A DNA stretch of 34,944 nt, from contig JAMPIE010000001.1 in NCBI GenBank assembly GCA_023663135.1, positions 171,664-206,607 of the forward strand, written 5' to 3'. Origin of the DNA: Alloprevotella sp. (GTDB taxonomy: Bacteria; Bacteroidota; Bacteroidia; Bacteroidales; Muribaculaceae). Both the position numbers and the translations under genes were made by a program. Positions 28,501 to 34,944 of this stretch are shown here, one piece after another (the first letter of the stretch is position 1; each line of letters starts with the position of its first letter). The notes below the pieces were generated by a model that did no database searches, had not been told where the DNA came from, and saw only the letters and a program-made list of their open reading frames with translations.

Positions 28501-28785
28501 GTAGACCTCGGTGTTACCATCATACTGCCCTGTGAAGGCTATTGAGGCACCGTCGGGGCTGATGCGAGGAAATATCTCGTTGCCCTCGTGGGAGGTCAAG
28601 CGGCTGGCACGGCCGCCGGTGACGGGGACGGAATAGAGGTCGCCGCCATAGCTGAAGACTATGGTTGAGCCGTTGATGGCCGGGAAGCGGAGCAGCCGCG
28701 CCTGGCTGTCGGCTGCGGTGGGGGCTGCCAAGGCGGCTGAGGCGAGGCAGAGTGCTGCTGCCAGTGATGCGTGTCTGATTGACAT
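25567..28785 (-). CDS. Tricorn-family S41 peptidase with beta-propellers and PDZ domain
   Basis: 1072 residues, with a signal peptide of ~20 residues (MSIRHASLAAALCLASAALA), so exported, unlike cytosolic archaeal tricorn. TolB-like propeller repeats (PDG/SPDG, for example WSTDGKEI, WSPDGQRL, WSPDGTKV) fill about 30-640; a C1 region, a PDZ domain (about 765-850) and an S41 catalytic core follow. Candidate catalytic residues by comparison with tricorn are S957 (in SASDGD), H732 (in GHAYV) and E1016 (in VENHGVDPD). The residue before H732 is Gly where tricorn has Ser. The frame opens at 28887, but the signal peptide sets the start at 28785, 19 bases after the esterase stop. It likely trims peptides in the periplasm. 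Confidence 0.92.
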   Translation of the reverse strand: MSIRHASLAAALCLASAALAAPTAADSQARLLRFPAINGSTIVFSYGGDLYSVPVTGGRASRLTSHEGNEIFPRISPDGASIAFTGQYDGNTEVYSMPITGGEPTRLTFTATNSRDDLGDRMGPNNIVIAWSTDGKEILYRNRTGDGFDGKLWQVEPTGGMPTRLPLPEGGFASWSPDGQRLAYNRVMREFRNWKYYRGGMADDIWIYDPKAQTITNITDNPAQDIIPMWIGNEIYFISDRDMTMNLFAYDTTTGKTRKVTDFTDYDIKFPSTDGKTIVFEKGGYIFRFDPATQQASQIDITLGSDRPIARAERKMVKDHVTAISANPGATRLAITARGEVFDVPVKAGVTRLLTHTPGANDRGAAWSPDGTKVAYISDLSGETEIWLKGADSNAEPRKLTDANDTYIRRLDWTPDSKAIIYTDRRNRMVEVNPTTGAKKTLVTCPESEIRSFAVSPDSRWIAYTRPEKNTFSVVYLLDRTTGKEYPATEKWYNSSSPIFSADGKYLYFNSDRDFNPTYGSLEWNHVYNSLGGLYMTLLSASTPSPFIPTDGEAAPEEAPASATVNIDTDGLIGRILPVTDGAGYYRPIYADDKGHVWYSTRGGVKMFTLADGEETEIARGSMSVDPTGKKAIFRNGSGEIYVTPLPTSKASLTKGVNLSDMVAIVDYQEEWPQIFDETWRAFRDGFYLENMHGVDWKAIREKYAPLLPYCATRYDLNYIIGEMIAELACGHAYVNPGEVKQIERVNMGLLGAELSRDAKTGFYRIDYIIPGAPYSETLRSPLTEPGLGVGEGTYIVAIDGVPTSSTDNIYSLLTGKAGVLTELTVNSKPSADGSKKIVIKPIANEEPLRHYNWVTGNIRKVEEATDGRVGYIYIPDMGPEGLNEFARYFYPQLDKEALIIDDRANGGGNISPMIIERLMRKPYRLTMSRTSSQVGTTPDATHVGPKVLLINKYSASDGDLFPWSFKANNLGTVIGTRTWGGIIGISGPLPYMDGTDVRVPFFTNYDAATGEWIVENHGVDPDILIDNDPLREEAGDDQQLTKAIETALEQLKDRKPLPPVPSPRTFRDLGL

Positions 28786-28804
28786 ATTGAATATGGGGGG
28801 TGGA

Positions 28805-31444
28805 TTAGCGTATGAGTGTCTTGCGGCCGTCGATGATGTAAAGGCCGGGGACGGTGGCATCCTGGAGGCGACGCCCCTGGAGGTCAAAGATGCCTTTGTG
28901 GGCTGAGGCGGGGCTCACTGCCACTTCCTCTATGCCGGTGGGGGTGAGGTCGTCCCAGGTCAGGGCAGCTATCTCGGCGGCTGTGAGTTCGCGGTTGTAT
29001 AGGCGCAGGGAGTGGATCTCGCCGGAGAGGGAGGCCTTGTTTGAGTCGGCGCGGGAGGTGGCGGGGATGCCTCCGAGGTAGATGGCCTCGGCGTCGGCGA
29101 AGTTGCCGAAGGTCTTGAAGGTCCATGCCGCGTTGGTGCCCACGTTTATGTCGCCGGCATGCTGGCCGTTGACATAGAATGTGTAGAGATTGTTGCTCAT
29201 GGTCACCACGAGCTTCGTCCGCCCGTCGCCTACGCCGGGCGCCTTGGTGAAGAAGCCGTCAGTGCCGTCGGCCATGGAGTAGAGCACTCCCCCTTTGGAG
29301 TTGTCGGCAAAGACGGAGAAGAACTCGCCGTCGGAGCCGGAGCCTTTGGCAGCGGCCACGATGATCTGCCGCTTGCCGTTGCCTTGCTTGGTGAAGTCTA
29401 CGGCCACGGTCTGTGCGCCGCTGAAGGTGGTGAACTGCTTGCCCTGGGAGTCGGGGAGGCGCACCGGGCCGGCCGAGAGGTCAATGGAGGTGAGGGTAAG
29501 GTCGGGATTGCTGGTGTCCTCGCCGGGTGTCGGGGGCTCTATGGCCTCTACTTCGGTGAATATATACTGGCATCCGGTGTCGGAGGTGTTGTTGCCGCTG
29601 CCCCAGTTGTAGACCTTATAGCCGAGCGAACCGTTTGTAGTGTTAAACTGGGCAGTGCCATTGACGATGATGAGATAGCCGGGCTCGTCGGAGGGGAGGA
29701 GCTGCCATCCACTCGCGGGGGCGTCGGCATCGAGGGTGAGCTGGGTGTTGTATGCAGCCGATGAGGAGATATAGAGGCCTGAACCATGGTTGACAATGTC
29801 CCATGTGCCGTCCTGGCGCTTGAGAAGGTTCCATTGGGCCAGGGGGGTGGAAGCCGATGTCTCGCCCATCACCTTGCCGTCGGAGTCGGTGCAGAAGCGG
29901 CTTGAGCGGCGGTCTTTGATGGTATAATATTTTCCTTCTCCTCCCTCAGGCATTGAGGCGCCTGTGAGGGCCTCGGTCAGGGGCGTGGCGAGGGCATTGA
30001 CCTCGGCAAGGGTGGGGGTGCCGGCGAGGGTCTTCAGAGCGTTGGCGGCCACTTCGTTGGCGGGGTCGCGGTCAAGGAGTGCCTGGACGAGCTTGCCGGC
30101 GGCGGTGCGAGCGTTGATGAGGGCATAGTGGGCCTCAAACTCGGCGTCGGTCATGGCCTTGCCGCCTGTGAGGGGTGCCAACACTTGGGCCACCTTGTTG
30201 TAGCCCTTGCCGTATAGATAGTTGTTGGTGATGCATGTGGCATCGGCCTGGTTGACCCCTGATGTGAGGGGAGTGTAGATGTCGACGAAGTTGACGCCCT
30301 CCATCTCGGCGCAGAGAGCCTTCAGACGGTCGTTGGCGGGCACTATACGGTTTTCATTGTCGGCGTTACTTGAGCGAGGGATGTATGAGAGGATGTTAAT
30401 CTCGGTGGTGGGTGCCAACTTCTTTATCTTGTCGATTACAGCAGTGTAGTTGTTGATGATTACGGAGAAGTTGGTCTTGGTGTCGTTCACGTCGGGGATG
30501 CCCATGTAGAGAAACACCTTCTTGGGGGCCGACTTGAGCGAGGGGTTGTCGGTGAGGATGGCGGGTATGAGCTCGCCCCACTTGGTGAGGGGTTGGCCGC
30601 CGTAGCCCCAGCCTATGCCGCGGCTCTTGACGTCGGGGTTGTGGAGCAGCTCATGCCACTCGCCGCCATGTATCATCTCGTCGCCGATGATGAGGATGTC
30701 GGTGGGCTTCACCGTGGAGGCACTCCATTGTGTGACGCGCATGCCGTTGGAGTTGTGCATCCCGCCTGATGAATAGGTGGCAGTAGCGGGATCGGGATAT
30801 GTACACTTCTCACCCACATACTTCTCTATTGCGCGACACCAAAGGGTATAGCCATGGGCAGTGACATGGAGGCAGTCAAAAGAGATAGGGTCGCCGTTAG
30901 GTATGCCGGCGAGGGTGTCGAAAAGATCGATGTAGGTTGCTCCCTTCTTTTCACACATATCTTTGAGCAGGGTATTGGTGGCGCGGGTCTTGGCCTCGGT
31001 GCGGAGACCGTTCCATGAGGGGAGGATGCTCTGCACAAAGACCTGTGTCTTTGGGCTCTCGGCCTTGAAGCGCTCCACAAGTTTCTGGATATATCCGGCC
31101 ACGACGGTGGGGTCATCTTGTCCAGAAGTGCCTAAGTCATTGGTGCCTATGCCGATAAACACCTTTGCCGGCTTACCCTGAATTACGCTCTCAATGTTGT
31201 CGAGTAGCTCATAAGAGTAGCCGCCTGAATTGCCGCGGTTTATGATATTGGGATTATCGCCAAAGGCTTCGCGCCACTCATGCATATTGGTGATTGAGTT
31301 GCCGAAGAAGACGATGCTTTGGTTGTTGACCTCCGCGGCGCGGAAGGAGTCGTAGCGATGGAGGCGGAAAGGCACATCGGCCCATGCCGCTGAGGCTACG
31401 GTCAGGGCCAGTAAGGCCATGAGGAGGGGTAGACGTTTGATCAT
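28805..31444 (-). CDS. Secreted tandem-SGNH esterase with lectin-like, LamG-like and sorting domains
   Basis: 879 residues. Signal peptide 1-22. SGNH domain 1 (about 40-210) is complete: S50 in FFGNSIT, NRGNSGG, N102 in GTND, D190 and H193 in DCLHVTAHGY. SGNH domain 2 (about 245-425) keeps the fold motifs but has E256 where Ser is expected (IIGDE), and T406 and Y409 aligned to D190 and H193, so it is probably catalytically dead. Then come a helical link, a ricin-like trefoil region (about 505-632), a LamG/jelly-roll domain (650-828) and a tail with GIFDLQGRRL and PGLYIIDGR typical of type IX secretion sorting. Probably a surface carbohydrate O-esterase; substrate unknown. Confidence 0.87.
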   Translation of the reverse strand: MIKRLPLLMALLALTVASAAWADVPFRLHRYDSFRAAEVNNQSIVFFGNSITNMHEWREAFGDNPNIINRGNSGGYSYELLDNIESVIQGKPAKVFIGIGTNDLGTSGQDDPTVVAGYIQKLVERFKAESPKTQVFVQSILPSWNGLRTEAKTRATNTLLKDMCEKKGATYIDLFDTLAGIPNGDPISFDCLHVTAHGYTLWCRAIEKYVGEKCTYPDPATATYSSGGMHNSNGMRVTQWSASTVKPTDILIIGDEMIHGGEWHELLHNPDVKSRGIGWGYGGQPLTKWGELIPAILTDNPSLKSAPKKVFLYMGIPDVNDTKTNFSVIINNYTAVIDKIKKLAPTTEINILSYIPRSSNADNENRIVPANDRLKALCAEMEGVNFVDIYTPLTSGVNQADATCITNNYLYGKGYNKVAQVLAPLTGGKAMTDAEFEAHYALINARTAAGKLVQALLDRDPANEVAANALKTLAGTPTLAEVNALATPLTEALTGASMPEGGEGKYYTIKDRRSSRFCTDSDGKVMGETSASTPLAQWNLLKRQDGTWDIVNHGSGLYISSSAAYNTQLTLDADAPASGWQLLPSDEPGYLIIVNGTAQFNTTNGSLGYKVYNWGSGNNTSDTGCQYIFTEVEAIEPPTPGEDTSNPDLTLTSIDLSAGPVRLPDSQGKQFTTFSGAQTVAVDFTKQGNGKRQIIVAAAKGSGSDGEFFSVFADNSKGGVLYSMADGTDGFFTKAPGVGDGRTKLVVTMSNNLYTFYVNGQHAGDINVGTNAAWTFKTFGNFADAEAIYLGGIPATSRADSNKASLSGEIHSLRLYNRELTAAEIAALTWDDLTPTGIEEVAVSPASAHKGIFDLQGRRLQDATVPGLYIIDGRKTLIR

Positions 31445-31509
31445 GGATTATGATATGATTGGTGAGATTTACACTGGTGTGCCCGGGCCTGACGTACCCA
31501 AGGCGACAA

Positions 31510-31517
31510 CAAAGATA
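31510..31517 (-). promoter_or_regulatory. -7 element of the esterase-peptidase-GNAT unit
   Basis: Minus-strand TATCTTTG at 31517-31510 is a perfect -7 element; no TTTG is found at the -33 distance. The start near 31503 leaves a ~60-base leader before the esterase ATG at 31444. Confidence 0.5.
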
Positions 31518-31555
31518 GTAATTTTTCTCCCATTCCGGCCTATGATATGCCTATA

Positions 31556-31588
31556 ATTGGCTGATGAAACCTAAAATGTGTAACTTTG
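31556..31588 (+). promoter_or_regulatory. Possible promoter overlapping the 5' end of nhaC
   Basis: ATTG at 31556-31559, 21 bases, then TAACTTTG at 31581-31588 fits the consensus. If used, the message would start near 31594, only a few bases before the ATG at 31597 and after the ATG at 31564. Confidence 0.4.
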
Positions 31589-32925
31589 TCGCCGAAATGA
31601 CCTCTACACCCATCTCTGCCGGCTGCAAAGGATGGCCGGCCCTCATCCCCGTGGTTGCCTTTTTGGCCATCTATCTCGTGGCCTCGCTCCTTACCGGCAG
31701 CTTCTACTCCATGCCTGTCGCTGTGGCACTTGCGGCGGCCTCGGCACTTTCCATTGCCATGTATAAGGGTCACTCCCTGACGGCCCGCGTGGCTCTCTTC
31801 TCTAAGTCGGCCGCCCACCCTGATATTATCTACATGATATGGATCTTTATTCTGGCCGGCGCCTTTGCCGCTGCTGCCAAAGGGATTGGAGCCATTGATG
31901 CCACTGTGGCGATGGCGCTTCGTTTCTTCCCGGGCGAGTGGGTCATGCCCGGTCTTTTTCTCTCTGCCTGCCTTATCTCTCTGTCAATAGGCACTTCGGT
32001 GGGCACCGTAGTGGCCATCACTCCGCTGGCCGTTGAGATGGCTCACACGTCGGTCGACCCCTCAGGAGCTACCGCCATGTATGTGGCTGCGGTGGTCGGC
32101 GGTGCCTTCTTTGGCGACAACCTCAGCTTTATCTCCGACACCACCATCGCGGCCACGCGCTCACAAGGTTGTTCTATGGCCGATAAGTTCCAAGCCAACG
32201 TGTGGATTGTGGTCCCGGCCGCCGTAGTAACTCTCCTGGTCTATATCTTCGTGGGCTATACTGCCTCCGTAATGGCTCCCCAGACTGAGGTTAACCCTTG
32301 GCTCACTGTTCCTTATCTGCTTGTGCTCGCCACTGCTATCGCCGGCCTTAATGTCGTGGCTGTCCTTGCGCTCGGCATTGCCTCGGCCATCATCACCGGC
32401 CTTTGCGCCTCCACAGTCACTCTTCCTCAGCTCTGCGCGGCCATGGGCGAGGGTATCGACTCTATGGGTAATCTCATCGTCGTCACCCTCTTAGCCGCCG
32501 GAATGGTGGGCATGGTCAAGGAGATGGGTGGCATCGAATGGCTTATCGATGCGCTGAGCCGCCGAGTCACTGGTCGGCGTGGTGCACAAGCCTCCATAGC
32601 TCTTCTGGCTGCCTCGGTCGATGTCTGCACTGCCAACAACACTGTGGCCATCATCACCGTCGGCTCTATCTCGGCCTCCATTGCTCGCCGATTTGGTGTC
32701 GATCCACGCAAGAGTGCCTCGCTCCTCGACACGGCCTCATGCATTGCTCAATGCCTGATACCATATGGCGCTCAGATGCTTATGGCCTCATCCTTGGCCA
32801 ACATTTCCCCGGCTGCCCCATGGCCTTACCTCTATTATCCCTGGGCTCTTACACTGTTCACCATCCTCTCCATCATCTTCCTATTTCCGCGACGGCTGAA
32901 GGGCTCCCACCCCTCCGCCGCATAA
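31564..32925 (+). CDS. nhaC: NhaC family Na+/H+ antiporter
   Basis: 453 residues with about eleven hydrophobic membrane segments. The NhaC hallmark GGAFFGDNLSFISDTTI (about 178-194) and the later SVDVCTANNTVAIITVG and AQCLIPYGAQM are clear. It would expel Na+ (or exchange organic/inorganic ions) for protons at the inner membrane. Two starts are possible: 31564 (longest) and 31597, where MTSTPISAGCKGWPALIP begins; a promoter-like element overlaps the first. Divergent from the esterase gene. No strong terminator of its own on this strand, but the hairpin at 32944 may act on both. Confidence 0.88.
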   Translation: MKPKMCNFVAEMTSTPISAGCKGWPALIPVVAFLAIYLVASLLTGSFYSMPVAVALAAASALSIAMYKGHSLTARVALFSKSAAHPDIIYMIWIFILAGAFAAAAKGIGAIDATVAMALRFFPGEWVMPGLFLSACLISLSIGTSVGTVVAITPLAVEMAHTSVDPSGATAMYVAAVVGGAFFGDNLSFISDTTIAATRSQGCSMADKFQANVWIVVPAAVVTLLVYIFVGYTASVMAPQTEVNPWLTVPYLLVLATAIAGLNVVAVLALGIASAIITGLCASTVTLPQLCAAMGEGIDSMGNLIVVTLLAAGMVGMVKEMGGIEWLIDALSRRVTGRRGAQASIALLAASVDVCTANNTVAIITVGSISASIARRFGVDPRKSASLLDTASCIAQCLIPYGAQMLMASSLANISPAAPWPYLYYPWALTLFTILSIIFLFPRRLKGSHPSAA

Positions 32926-32943
32926 ATAACATAGCATGAAAAT

Positions 32944-32967
32944 GGCCGACGGAACTTTCCGTCGGCC
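32944..32967. terminator. Terminator of tRNA-fMet, probably shared with nhaC
   Basis: A perfect inverted repeat of 11 bases, GGCCGACGGAA (32944-32954) and TTCCGTCGGCC (32957-32967), with a two-base centre. On the minus strand it begins one base after the encoded CCA of the tRNA and is followed by ATTTTC, so it fits a terminator for the tRNA. On the plus strand AAAAT precedes it. Confidence 0.8.
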
Positions 32968-32968
32968 T

Positions 32969-33043
<75 letters not shown>

Positions 33044-33057
33044 ATGTTTTACGAGTG

Positions 33058-33089
33058 CAAAGGTAGTCGCTTTATCCCTCGATGTCAAA
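33058..33089 (-). promoter_or_regulatory. Promoter of tRNA-fMet
   Basis: Minus strand: TTTG (33089-33086), 20 bases, TACCTTTG (33065-33058), a perfect Bacteroidota promoter. Transcription would start near 33052, about 8 bases before the tRNA. Confidence 0.8.
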
Positions 33090-33126
33090 TTTTTTTGTGT
33101 TAAAATTTACTAAAAGCACTTTCAAT

Positions 33127-34269
33127 CTATAGCTTGATGAAGATGCCTCGCTTATACATTAGTCTCAATATTAGGAAGATAATGAGAAAGTTGGCAAATG
33201 TTATCCATGCACCATACCATTCGTCGCCTATCAACGGCTTCAGCCCATAGCTAATCGACTGTGGTATGCTCCTAAAGCTCACCACCTCGCCAAGCACATA
33301 TGCCGTTATCGAGTTCATGCCATATACCTTAAGCCACATCAGCCCTCGGCGCCACTTACACATATCTATTACATAATAAAATAGGGCCATGAGCAAGAAA
33401 CACCATCCACCGGCAAAGAGAGTCATTGACGATGTCCACAGCCGCTTGATGATCGGCATTTGAACGCCCCAAAGCAGGCCGCCGGCCACAAGCGCTCCTC
33501 CAATCACGAGCAGCCGCCGCAGTGTGGCCTGTGGATTGCTTCGCCCCGAGCGTATCACCGTCCCGGCCATTGCTCCGAGCATCACCGTCGCCCCAAAGGC
33601 GAGCGACGACCATATCCAAGTATAAGTATACCACTCAGAGAAATGCCACTCCCCGGCTTCATCCCACCACACTCCGTCGCGGAACCGACCTAATATAGTC
33701 CTGTCAACCGCCTCCGCAAAGTTGCCTTCCGGCGTGAAATCCCCCATGAAGGTCATTGGCACCCAATATATTGCCAACAGTGCCGCAGTAGCTGCTATCT
33801 GCCATCGCAGCTTGAGATTGAGTATAATCACAGCCGAGATAAGATAACCAACCGCTATGGCCTGGAGCGTGTTGGAGTAAAGACGCAGCTGTCCCATGTC
33901 GAGGCTTAGCAGATTACCCTGAACCACCATTCCTAACAGAAACAGCAGCACCGTACGCCGCAAGATTGCCGGCCACAGGTTCTTATCCCCCCCAGTCGAC
34001 AACCGCTTCGCAAACGCAAATGGCATAGATGTCCCGGTCATAAACAAAAAGAGAGGCATCACCAAGTCCCAGAACCGAAACCCTGCCCAGCGCTCATGAT
34101 CAAGCTGACGTGCCACAGCATCCAGCCATGGCCAGTCGAGACAGCCCGCAACAGCCAAAAACACCGGCTGAAAAAAAACGAGCAAAAACATATCGAAGCC
34201 CCGCAGGGTGTCAAGCGACTCCAGACGGCCCTCAGCAGCGGACCTTGGCTCATCGGTGATTTGTTGCAT
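33127..34269 (-). CDS. Membrane acyltransferase of the NagX/HGSNAT (DUF5009-like) family
   Basis: 380 residues with about ten membrane segments. The N-terminal RLESLDTLRGFDMFLLVF and the block HERWAGFRFWDLVMPLFLFMTGTSMPFAF (in part: DLVMPLFLFMTG) define this family; the His of DHERW corresponds by position to the conserved active His of heparan-alpha-glucosaminide acetyltransferase, which carries acetyl groups across the membrane. Members are thought to acetylate amino sugars or glycans; the substrate here is not evident and no sugar-use genes are nearby. The start MQQITDEP is the first ATG of the frame. No clear promoter is seen upstream. Confidence 0.85.
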   Translation of the reverse strand: MQQITDEPRSAAEGRLESLDTLRGFDMFLLVFFQPVFLAVAGCLDWPWLDAVARQLDHERWAGFRFWDLVMPLFLFMTGTSMPFAFAKRLSTGGDKNLWPAILRRTVLLFLLGMVVQGNLLSLDMGQLRLYSNTLQAIAVGYLISAVIILNLKLRWQIAATAALLAIYWVPMTFMGDFTPEGNFAEAVDRTILGRFRDGVWWDEAGEWHFSEWYTYTWIWSSLAFGATVMLGAMAGTVIRSGRSNPQATLRRLLVIGGALVAGGLLWGVQMPIIKRLWTSSMTLFAGGWCFLLMALFYYVIDMCKWRRGLMWLKVYGMNSITAYVLGEVVSFRSIPQSISYGLKPLIGDEWYGAWITFANFLIIFLILRLMYKRGIFIKL

Positions 34270-34344
34270 AATGACAATCGGTTGTTAAAAATTAGTGCAT
34301 GAAAATTATGTTATAAGGCATATGTATTTCTTTGATTTTAAGCT

Positions 34345-34374
34345 AAATATGTGCTCAAGAAAATATGTGCTCAA
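34345..34374. repeat. 14-base direct repeat, 16-base period
   Basis: AAATATGTGCTCAA at 34345-34358 and again at 34361-34374, two bases apart. It lies about 80 bases upstream of the acyltransferase start and could be a pair of operator half sites or a slippage product. Confidence 0.6.
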
Positions 34375-34379
34375 AAAAA

Positions 34380-34459
34380 TGGTCAAGTGGAGAAATTTTT
34401 TTCGTAACTTTATAGTTGAACTCTCAATGAGCTATAAATAAAATTCAGCCTCTTGACCA
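34380..34459. other. Nested inverted repeats, possible small RNA or operator
   Basis: TGGTCAAG (34380-34387) is complementary to CTTGACCA (34452-34459); inside, TTTATAG (34409-34415) pairs with CTATAAA (34432-34438) and TTGA-ACTC-TCAA nests in that. A further 6-bp stem TGATTG/CAATCA lies at 34468-34491. Function unknown. Confidence 0.35.
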
Positions 34460-34679
34460 CGTGAGTTTGATTGTCGCCTATGCGCTCAATCACACCGCTA
34501 AAGTACGAAAAACTTTGAAAATTTCTTCATTCTGACAATGAAATCAGGGCAACCGCATCAGAATATATAAAAATCAGGCGCGATTTGTCGTTTTGGCCAC
34601 ATAAAAATGTCATGTACTATGCAAAAACGCCCATTCGGTGCCCGTTCATAAAAAAAATCACAAAATAATCACAAAAAAA

Positions 34680-34710
34680 TTTGCAGAACCAAAAAAAAGC
34701 CATACCTTTG
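34680..34710 (+). promoter_or_regulatory. Promoter of tRNA-Lys
   Basis: TTTG at 34680-34683, 19 bases, TACCTTTG at 34703-34710: perfect consensus. The start near 34717 gives a ~38-base leader before the tRNA. Confidence 0.78.
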
Positions 34711-34754
34711 CAGTGCAAAAGCGAAAGAGACACCGCTAAGCAACATAAACCCAT

Positions 34755-34827
34755 GACTCCGTAGCTCAGTTGGTAGAGCAAATGACTCTTAATCATTGGG
34801 TCGAGAGTTCGAGCCTCTCCGGGGTCA
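34755..34827 (+). tRNA. tRNA-Lys(CTT)
   Basis: Acceptor GACTCCG (34755-34761) pairs with CGGGGTC (34820-34826) with one G-T pair; D-arm AGCTC-AGTTGGTA-GAGC; anticodon stem AATGA/TCATT around CTCTTAA, anticodon CTT; T-arm GAGAG-TTCGAGC-CTCTC. Discriminator A at 34827. CCA is not encoded, unlike the initiator tRNA of this window. Confidence 0.94.
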
Positions 34828-34850
34828 CAAAGCAAAACATCAAAATGCTG

Positions 34851-34886
34851 GAAAACGCTGAAAATCGCATGATTTTCAGCGTTTTC
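34851..34886 (+). terminator. 16-bp hairpin after tRNA-Lys, probable terminator
   Basis: GAAAACGCTGAAAATC (34851-34866) pairs perfectly with GATTTTCAGCGTTTTC (34871-34886), loop GCAT. It lies 23 bases after the tRNA. The expected T-run is replaced by TGCTT and then an intron-like sequence, as if the tail had been interrupted. Confidence 0.65.
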
Positions 34887-34891
34887 TGCTT

Positions 34892-34944
34892 GTTCGCCCG
34901 ACATGGGCATAATCTAAAGGGTGCAAGTCCCTAACGCGGCCTAA
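34892..34944 (+). mobile_element. Possible 5' end of a group II intron (partial)
   Basis: Starting GTTCGCCCGACATGGGC, with a GCCC/GGGC stem, then AGGGTGCAAGTCCCT (a stem AGGG/CCCT around TGCAAGT) and TAACGCGGCC. This order resembles the 5' end of bacterial group II introns (start GUGYG-like, then the GGGUGMAAGUCCC element of domain I). It begins 5 bases after a perfect terminator stem, the insertion habit of group IIC introns. The first bases differ from the GUGYG consensus (GTTCG) and only ~53 bases are visible, so this is a tentative call by memory of the motif. Confidence 0.45.

Larger units (their letters stand above)
34270..34679. other. AT-rich intergenic region with repeats and stem-loops
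   Basis: About 410 bases between the acyltransferase and the tRNA-Lys promoter, with no plausible gene. It contains a 14-base direct repeat (34345 and 34361) and a nested inverted-repeat region (34380-34459). The rest, up to 34679, is AT-rich with no signal I can name. Confidence 0.6.

Noticed and set aside
28786..28887. 34-residue upstream extension of the tricorn-like peptidase frame
   Set aside because: It overlaps the end of the esterase gene and would bury a clear signal peptide that begins at 28785.
25034..28906. Several plus-strand frames of 80-245 residues opposite the peptidase and GNAT genes
   Set aside because: They are antisense shadows with Gly/Val-rich composition caused by the codon use of the real minus-strand genes.
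34617..34910. 97-residue minus-strand frame over the tRNA-Lys gene (contains GEARTLDPMIKSHLLYQLSYG)
   Set aside because: It is the well-known false protein made by translating a tRNA gene backwards; the promoter and tRNA explain this stretch.

Overview
The window looks like chromosomal DNA of a Bacteroidales bacterium, probably a gut Muribaculaceae-type genome (the family is an inference). Support: repeated promoters of the Bacteroidota type (TTTG, 19-21 bases, TAnnTTTG), A-rich translation starts without Shine-Dalgarno sequences, a str cluster without tuf running straight into S10-spc-alpha, a long L17 with an Ala/Glu/Pro tail, a DUF1460 protein, a tricorn-like peptidase and a C-terminal sorting-type tail on a large secreted esterase.

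Layout. 1-52: 5' part of a tRNA-Thr on the minus strand. 355-2713: a two-gene unit, M24B aminopeptidase P plus a gamma-class carbonic anhydrase-like protein. 2783-22081: a nearly unbroken, one-direction ribosomal cluster: rpsL-rpsG-fusA, then the S10 genes (rpsJ to rpsQ), spc genes (rplN to rpmJ, with secY, map and infA) and alpha genes (rpsM-rpsK-rpsD-rpoA-rplQ), closed by a clear intrinsic terminator. 22115-23575: enolase with its own -7 element and a strong terminator. 23656-24522: a secreted DUF1460 amidase-like protein. 24677-31444 (minus strand): a tandem-SGNH secreted esterase, a tricorn-family peptidase and a GNAT acetyltransferase in one unit, then a small DUF3861-like protein. 31564-32925: an NhaC antiporter, divergent from the esterase. 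32969-33043 (minus): initiator tRNA-Met. 33127-34269 (minus): a membrane acyltransferase of the NagX/HGSNAT type. 34755-34827: tRNA-Lys(CTT), a hairpin, and what looks like the first ~50 bases of a group II intron, cut by the window end.

How it works together: the centre of the window makes the core of both ribosomal subunits, initiation factor IF-1, EF-G, the SecY channel, methionine aminopeptidase and the RNA polymerase alpha subunit. The most interesting non-coding pattern is that this ~19 kb cluster has only three internal gaps above 75 bases. They lie immediately before the genes for S7, S8 and S4, the three small-subunit proteins best known as autogenous regulators of the str, spc and alpha operons, and each gap holds stem-loops and a C-rich, G-poor tract. 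The rest is ordinary chromosome; I see no CRISPR array, prophage or defence island.
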